From Lagopus muta (Eukaryota > Chordata > Aves > Galliformes > Phasianidae): DNA of 64,000 nt. Position 1 is the first letter of the stretch, and every line of letters starts with the position of its first letter. The stretch is taken from NCBI RefSeq assembly GCF_023343835.1, contig NC_064443.1:14508001-14572000 (forward strand), given 5' to 3'. A model generated the notes under the pieces. The model saw only the letters and a list, made by a program, of their open reading frames with translations, did no database searches and was not told the DNA's origin. Made by a program: the position numbers and the translations under genes. This document shows positions 57,556-64,000 of this stretch, in pieces.

Positions 57556-60500
57556 CCTATTGTTGAAATACAATTGAGGGCAACTGCTTTTGTGATAAAT
57601 ACATTGCATGAGTTTTGGTGATTTCTGAAAATTGACCCTCTGATATCATCTTCACGGTTGTTAATTTTTTTTTCTATTTATTGTGGCATTACAGGAGCTG
57701 AGTCACATCTCTAAGGCAGCTCCAGACCACTGCTTGGGGTGGAAGGTGCTTTGTTCTTTGTCTCATTCTTTGTGGCTAACTTCCCATTTGCTTGTACAGG
57801 TGCCAGTATTTTACCCCTTTGCTCTTTGAAGGTGGGGACCTGCTGCTGATACTCCTGCTGAGATGTTAAGGAGTCTGTATATTGACAAACCCTAAAATAT
57901 CACTTCATGAATTTCTCATTGTCCTTGCTGAGTAGAAAAGTTACTTCCCTGTGCACAGGCCACCATGCTGATGTTCAGGCTGTGAGCTACTCGGTGCAGC
58001 ACACACCCTTCTGAAGAACATTGCACAATGATCCTAAATCATCCTGGGTGAGTTTGAAATGATTGCTCCTGATTGCAGTTCAGAACTGTACACTTCCTTT
58101 TGCCAGACTATAGACCAATTTCTGTTAAAAATTGAATTTTCCTCTTGAAGAACCAGCACAAAAAGTGATAGAGCCAGCATGGAGGAGATGGGCTTGCTGT
58201 TTTACTTTGTTTTTTAAAGTGAGCTGAATAAATCAGCACTGCATGCTCTCTTTGCTTGCTTTTCCCTCCAGGGACTTGGCCTGGACACAGACATGCCTAA
58301 CTAGATTTGGCTATACTTTCACCTTTCTCTGGAGTTTGCTAATTAAATGGTGACTGAGAGTTCTATAACTGATGGAATTCACAGTTGTAGTTACCCAATA
58401 CTCAAACAGTGAAAGCATCCTACCCTCAATTTTCCTGTCTGCTGTCTTCTTTGGTTGGAGCACCTCTCTTCTTCAGGAAGACTTCAGGAACTTGCAGGAA
58501 AAGATTATCTAGTGCTAGACAGTGGTTTAGCAATGTGTTAGTGTGTAATAAACTGTTGGGACTTACGTTAAAGAGCTGAAGCTGAGGAAGGTGGGGGGGG
58601 AAGAGACCTCCATCTGTAGTCCATGGGGGAAAAAAGTATATCACTGTGAAATAATGAGACTGCAAGGAAAGGATAGCCAAACTGCACCTTGGAACAAGTT
58701 GATTCAGGGTCTGTAGCTGGGACAACAAAGCTAAAACAACAGAAGCTTGCTGGAATTATCCCAACTTTTTCTGGCTGGTGGAGGAAAAAAAAAAGGAAAC
58801 AACTGAGCAGTAGTAGCAGAAGCCTTGTTGTGTGTCTCACTCTTCAGATAAATCTGAATGGTTCTTATGCTCTGTTCAGGGCTACTTCAAAAACATGTCT
58901 GTGAGCAAGTAGTAGCTGATACCTGGTTTATAAAACGTTTATGGAGATGTCTGTGAACTTCCAGCCAACTCATAACAATCATATCTGGAAGGCACTCTTG
59001 GTTTGTCATGGCTGGGGAGAGGCATGTTGTTTTGGAAGTATCTGCTGGAGGAATGTTTACACCCTAATAAACAGGCGTTTCTTAAATAATCTATCAGGTT
59101 TACTCCATGGCAATCCACCCACTGGTTCTTCGTTGCCCCTGAGCCTTCAGTTCAGCCCCTCGGAGCACATTAGTGTATGCTGCTCAGGGTCATATCTGGC
59201 AGTAGGACACTTGTGCAGGCAATGTACAGAGAAATACACACCCAGGCGTTGCTCTTCTTATCTCTTGGCAAGACGTACTCCTCTCTGCCTTTGCAAAAGG
59301 GATGAGTTAAGCTAAACAGAGCTTGAGTTCTGTTTTCTTAACATCTGGTTAAGGTCACATGAGCCTTGCTACTGATCTACTTGTTTCTGAACTTTACATA
59401 AATCATAATGGAAATAAGAGGAAGGTATCTATTAACTTTAGCTAACTTTAGGTCATCAGGGTGCTGTTTAACATATTATTTCAAGAGCAGGAAAGCTAAC
59501 AAACTGTTTACAGTGCAGTTTTCCATAGTGGATTTTCTTAAGCGCAGTTGTCAGCTTTCCCTTCTCCTGAGGTAACAATGGGACCTCAGTCCTCCTTAGC
59601 CACCTCATTTCACATATGCCCTATTACTTCTTTAAAAGACTGCAATCCCATACATTTAACCTGGTACCCCCTTAGAAGATGAGATTTGTGTGGTAGGAAA
59701 CACTGGGAGTGATTGAACAGTGGTACTAAACCCCATGTGCATTTTGCTATGAAATAATGCTTCAAATCCTCACTTGGAAAATGCTTGGCTGTGCTGCAGC
59801 AGGCAGCTCTGTACAGATGGCTCACTGCTGCTCCTTCTCACTTAGCCTGGCCCTACAGCAGGGAATGGCAGAGGAGGCTGCGTGCCCTGGCAGATTCGCT
59901 TTGACTCTGAAGTGTGTAGTCTGACCTGTTAGAAGACAGTATGTGCTTATTTAGATCTTTAAGTGTCACTGAGTACCAGCAGTGATAACATATCTGTAAA
60001 ACATCAACGAAAATAGTACCAAATAAACCCACTTAAGGGAATGCTTTCTGTGCTCCATTGCCTTAGCCCTGCACGTGATCTGTAGCTCTGTTTCTGGCAC
60101 AGAAGCTGACAAGGGGCTGTCTGAATGTGAGAAGTGTGAATGGACTGCTTAGTCTGTTTTGATTCTCTTTCAGTGCTGGAGGAGTAATATTTGATCATCT
60201 GTAATTACCTCGATTGCAGACTAATTACTAAAACTGGGGTTTGTAATGAATGAATGTAGTTGCATAAAATGCTTGCAGGTAAGTTTTGTAGTATGTCCTT
60301 TTAGTTTGATTCTGATCATATTCCTTCAGTTACTCTGAGAAATAGGTTCAGGGCAGGAATATTTAGTGAATGTCAATTTAGCTTTCTTCCACAACCAATA
60401 TATAAAGTGAAACACTTTATTTGCAGAGCAAATACAATTTTCCTTTGTGTTTTTGTTATTTCAACAAAAGAAATACATATCTGCTATGTTTTGATTAAAA

Positions 60501-61780
60501 GAAAAAAAAAAAACAAACAAACTAATGCATGGAGAGCAAATGATAAAAGGACTATCTAATCAATCATTCAAACTTCAGTTTGTCATAGGTGTATATGAAG
60601 CATGAGAGTTGCTGCTATTCTTATCAGTCTGAACTGCTAAGGCAACTGACCAAAACTCATTTTGAGAAGCAGTTTGAATACTTTGAGTTGCTGTTGTGTC
60701 TGCAGAGCGTGCTAATAGTCACAGCCCGGTAACTACCTGCAGAAAGTCTTTGCAGTTCAGACACTTGCTATTTTCTTTAAAAGAACGTCCATGTTGAGAG
60801 CCCACTTCCTCAGGTATCCCACAAATGAGAGCAGGTGATGTTTGTCAGATGGGTTGTTAGAAATTGCATATTAAATGTGGTTTATAAAGGGTGCTTATGA
60901 CAATAGCAAGTTCCCGATGTTGCAGTGTAACTGCTTTGAAGACTCAAATGCAGTTATTAATAGAGAATGATATGGATGGGAAAGCCCTTGTCATTCAACC
61001 AGCCCTGAGATGCAATTGCAATGCTGCAACACAGCGTGGGGCACTTCCTTGGAAATGAATGGAAATGAATTTATCTCTGTGGATACGTAACAACCTTTGA
61101 CACACGGTCAATGTGATGTGAAACTGGAAGGTTTCAGTGCAAGTGGACACAGACCTCTACTTCTGGATCTTGTGGAATAACTTGATTATCTGCTGTGGCC
61201 AATATGCTGTTCTTTTCCATCAGATCAAACCTTAGAATGTGATTAAGTACTGGGGTGAAAAGGGAGAATGTAATTTAATGTAGGCAAACTCATGGTTTGA
61301 TACAGATGGTAAAGCACCATTCTAAGAGTGGGTTGGAGCCAGGGGAGCTATTGAGCTAGTATCTGCAGGGAGAGGAGAAAATGCTTTTCTGGAAGAAAGG
61401 TTTGAACTGTAGAAGCTACTTTTGTTTTAAAAATCAAAAGGATTTTCGCCATTTGTAATGCCATGAAGTTTTTATGGTAATTTTGTTCCTGAAGTTCTGA
61501 TGCTGAAAGAAAGTACTCTTGTGAACTTGGGCTGGTGTGACTGCGGTTTCTTTAGCTGGCAGCTTGTAATGGTAGAACAGAGGACCACGTGCATCTGGAT
61601 CAGTCTGTAACAAATCCTCATAGCAGAATGACAGTGTTGTTTATGCCTTCTGGAACACAGAAAAACATCAGATCTGCTTGTATTTCTTGTGGAGAACGCT
61701 GTGAAACCTTTTAAGAAAGGTAATAAATGACTAAATGGTACAAGCCTTTCTTATGAATGCCAGCAGAGATCTATAGCACA

Positions 61781-61914
61781 GTGTTATGTGTTCTTATAGG
61801 GAAGCAGCTGTTGCTGAGCAATCCTGAACAACATAGATGTGGCTGTGTTATGTGTTCTTATAGGGAAGCAGCTTTTGCTGGACAATCCTGAACAACAGGG
61901 ATGGTGCATGTGGC
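61781..61914. repeat. Tandem duplication, two units of 64 and 70 bp
   Basis: Unit 1 (61,781-61,844) and unit 2 (61,845-61,914) both begin GTGTTATGTGTTCTTATAGG and continue GAAGCAGCT(G/T)TTGCTG, AATCCTGAACAACA. Unit 2 has a few substitutions and a ~6-bp insertion near its end. Confidence 0.9.
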
Positions 61915-63480
61915 TGTGAGGCAGGAAGCAGGAGCTCCAGCATATGCTGACTTGCAAAGTCAGATCGAGTGAATCACTTTTGTCTTTGTTTACCTTTCTG
62001 TTGGCTTTTCCACTCAGACTGGTTGAGAACGTTACACAGGCCTGCCTACGGTCAGATTTTTTCCTGTTTTTCTTGTGCAGTGCTTGGATTATAAACCTGG
62101 CGGGGGAATGTTTTAAATCCCCCAAATGGGGATTTGCAGCATAAGTCTTACGGAAACATTCCTGCTGAAATTGGGTTATGTAAACCTCTGCATGGTGCGT
62201 GCTCGCATTGTGGACGTTCCTCTTTCCCTCATCCAATTCCACTGCTCAGATACTGGCAACAAATTCAGGAACTTTCTGTATCCCCTCCCATCACTCCGGG
62301 GTGAAATTCTGCCCCTTGTTAAGGGTCACTGTGGCCTATGAATCCCTTCCTTTGTTCTCGAATGATCAAAATAAGTCGACGCAGGATTTTAGGTGACCTG
62401 GGGGTCATGGAAGGGAATTTCTGCCAGAAGGTTAAGATTGCCATAGCAAGACTGGCAAAAGAGGGGTGTGCTCTGTGCAGATTGCCTAGAGGAGAGCAGG
62501 AGCAGAGCCTGCAGAAACTTGTCCTACAGAAAGAATAAGTTAATATGTACTGGGGGAGTGGGAGGAAGGAGAAAGGATCTCTAACAAATAATTTATTAAC
62601 ATCCACAGAGGTCTGGGGCTCAAAATGCTGCAAATGGGGAGTTTGCCCTGAACTTGCCCCTGGTGGGCTAAGAGCCATCAACTGTTTGTGAAGGGTTAGT
62701 TGATGTGGGATGCTGTTAGTGCTGGATGTGAGCAGAGGGTGCTGTGAATTACAGGCAAGTCTTGGATTCGAGGATAGAGCCTCTGATCTCAACCTTTGAT
62801 CTGAGCTGAACCTGGGGCGGGGGAAGAGTTCAGCATTTGGCTTAAAAAGCTGAGTGGGTCACTGCCAGGGGAACCCACGGCTGGAACCCCAAAGGAAGGA
62901 GAGCCTGAAGGGTAGCAGTATCTGCTGAGGGGAGAGCCGTCGAGAAGGGAGCTTGGCCTCAGGGAGCCCCTGGACCACCAGGTGAAGTCGCGTTGGGCTT
63001 GGGTTGGATTTGTCATGGTGCTCTCACTTTATATAATAATAATAATGTTACAGTCCAAGAATATTCTGAAGCTGATTTGGCTTACAGAAATGGAGGACTG
63101 AGATTGTGCATCTGGTTTTAAAAGGGAAAAGCTTGATAAATCAAGGAGTCTAACTAGCAATGTCATCTGGATTAAGGTCTTAGTGGCCTTAGGTTTCTTG
63201 CACAATCCTGGAATTTCTTTAACTACAGGTTTTTTATTGTAGGTTCAGCCAGTTTTCTAAATAGAAGGGAGGAATAGTGGATAAAGAAGATTCAGATGTT
63301 TTAGTATTAAAGCAGGAAGCCTATGGGGAATGGTAGATGGAAAAATGGGAAGTCCAGACATATAGAACCACAAAAGGAAATAAAAATGAAATGAGGGCTC
63401 TACAGTGAATTTGAGTTATATTGTGGTTATGTAGTGACAAGTCTCAGAATTTTCCTTTGCTACACTAAAAGTTAGAAAAA

Positions 63481-63518
63481 GGTGGGGGGGGGGGGGAGGG
63501 GGGGAAGGGGGGAGGGAG
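63481..63518 (+). repeat. Long G-run tract
   Basis: G13, A, G7, AA, G6, A, G3: a purine-only stretch able in principle to form a G-quadruplex. Confidence 0.85.
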
Positions 63519-64000
63519 ATTCTGTACTCTTTAGATAAAGCAAGGATAAAATCCCTTGATGATGAGGTGAGAAGGGATGATCTGCAAGAGGTGACAAATT
63601 CAATTCCATACACAGACTGGAGGACAGCAAAAATATGCAATACCCCTTTTAAATGTGACCTGAACAACTGCAGATCTGTAATTCAATTCATTAGCGTGGG
63701 AGGACTTGAATGATATTGAGGGGAAAAACCATGAGTGGTCCTGGAGGTAGATAAGCATTGGCATATGAAAGAAGGGCTTCCCAGATGGCATCAGCAGTTT
63801 AGAGAACAGTTATTGAGAAAGGAGAATCAAAATGTAAAAGATTTCCTTTAAGTGGGTGTTATAGAAGGAGCTGCTGTGTTGCTAAATGGAAATACAGAGC
63901 AAACCTGTAGCAGATGGGGAATGGTGTAGGGAAACGTTAAGGTGACAGAGACGTAACTACTTTTAGTAGTGTGTGTTAGTATTAGTTTAGAATGGTGGTG

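Larger units (their letters stand above)
54408..57575 (+). other. KBTBD8: Probable KBTBD8 3' UTR (long form)
   Basis: AT-rich sequence with several T-runs (for example 54,821-54,841 and 56,629-56,645) follows the stop codon. Candidate poly(A) signals are ATTAAA at 55,669 and 55,766, and AATAAA at 55,979 and 57,550. The last is followed by GT-rich sequence (TTTTGTGATAAATA..., TTTTGGTGATTTCTG) as expected for a cleavage site. Which ends are used cannot be told from sequence alone, so the 3' boundary is inference. Confidence 0.5.
57576..64000. other. Intergenic, downstream of KBTBD8
   Basis: No exon of SUCLG2, the neighbour expected downstream in other vertebrates, could be recognised on the minus strand. 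Contents are an A-rich tract near 60,500, the tandem duplication at 61.78 kb, a short (ATA)n at about 63,032 and the G-run at 63.48 kb. A stretch at 62,270-62,460 may be an ancient repeat. Confidence 0.55.

Noticed and set aside
61784..62242. Minus-strand 152-codon frame
   Set aside because: It includes the tandem duplication, has no family similarity, and does not match the SUCLG2 C-terminus expected from synteny.
62319..62792. Minus-strand 157-codon frame
   Set aside because: Low-complexity Ser/Leu/Pro-rich composition, no domain and no splice context.
1..64000. A new multi-gene defence, biosynthetic or CRISPR-like system
   Set aside because: The window is vertebrate genomic DNA with one recognised spliced gene. 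I saw no regularly spaced direct repeats with spacers, no gene cluster, and no intact mobile element.

Overview
The window looks like genomic DNA from a bird, most likely a galliform close to chicken. Two things support this. Eleven or so fragments of CR1 LINEs are present, several ending in the avian CR1 tail built from repeats of the octamer ATTCTATG. The one gene is a vertebrate gene with spliced exons whose predicted protein is very close to mammalian KBTBD8. The species call is inference; no species-diagnostic locus is present.

Layout: bases 1 to about 47,250 hold no protein gene I can support. This stretch is intergenic DNA with CR1 fragments (all before 42.6 kb), a pure 202-bp (TCCTC)n array at 6.3 kb, other simple repeats, a CpG-rich patch at 33.6-34.1 kb with a CTCF-like motif, and several AT-rich blocks with homeodomain-type motifs that look like candidate enhancers. 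From about 47,260 a CpG-island promoter opens, carrying YY1-like, RFX X-box-like, two ZNF143-like and CCAAT motifs. It drives KBTBD8 on the + strand: four coding exons at 47,655-47,670, 49,510-49,720, 50,236-51,350 and 53,944-54,407, joined in frame to give 601 residues (BTB, BACK, Kelch). A long AT-rich 3' UTR follows, with candidate poly(A) signals at 55.7, 56.0 and 57.55 kb. From 57.6 kb to the end I see only intergenic sequence with a small tandem duplication and a long G-run.

Functionally the window is one gene with its flanking regulatory desert. In other vertebrates KBTBD8 lies between LRIG1 and SUCLG2; neither is visible here. KBTBD8 is a CUL3 substrate adaptor known from work on neural crest specification, so the candidate enhancers upstream are reasonable places to look for its developmental control. 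I did not find a new multi-gene system, CRISPR array, intact mobile element, rRNA or tRNA gene.
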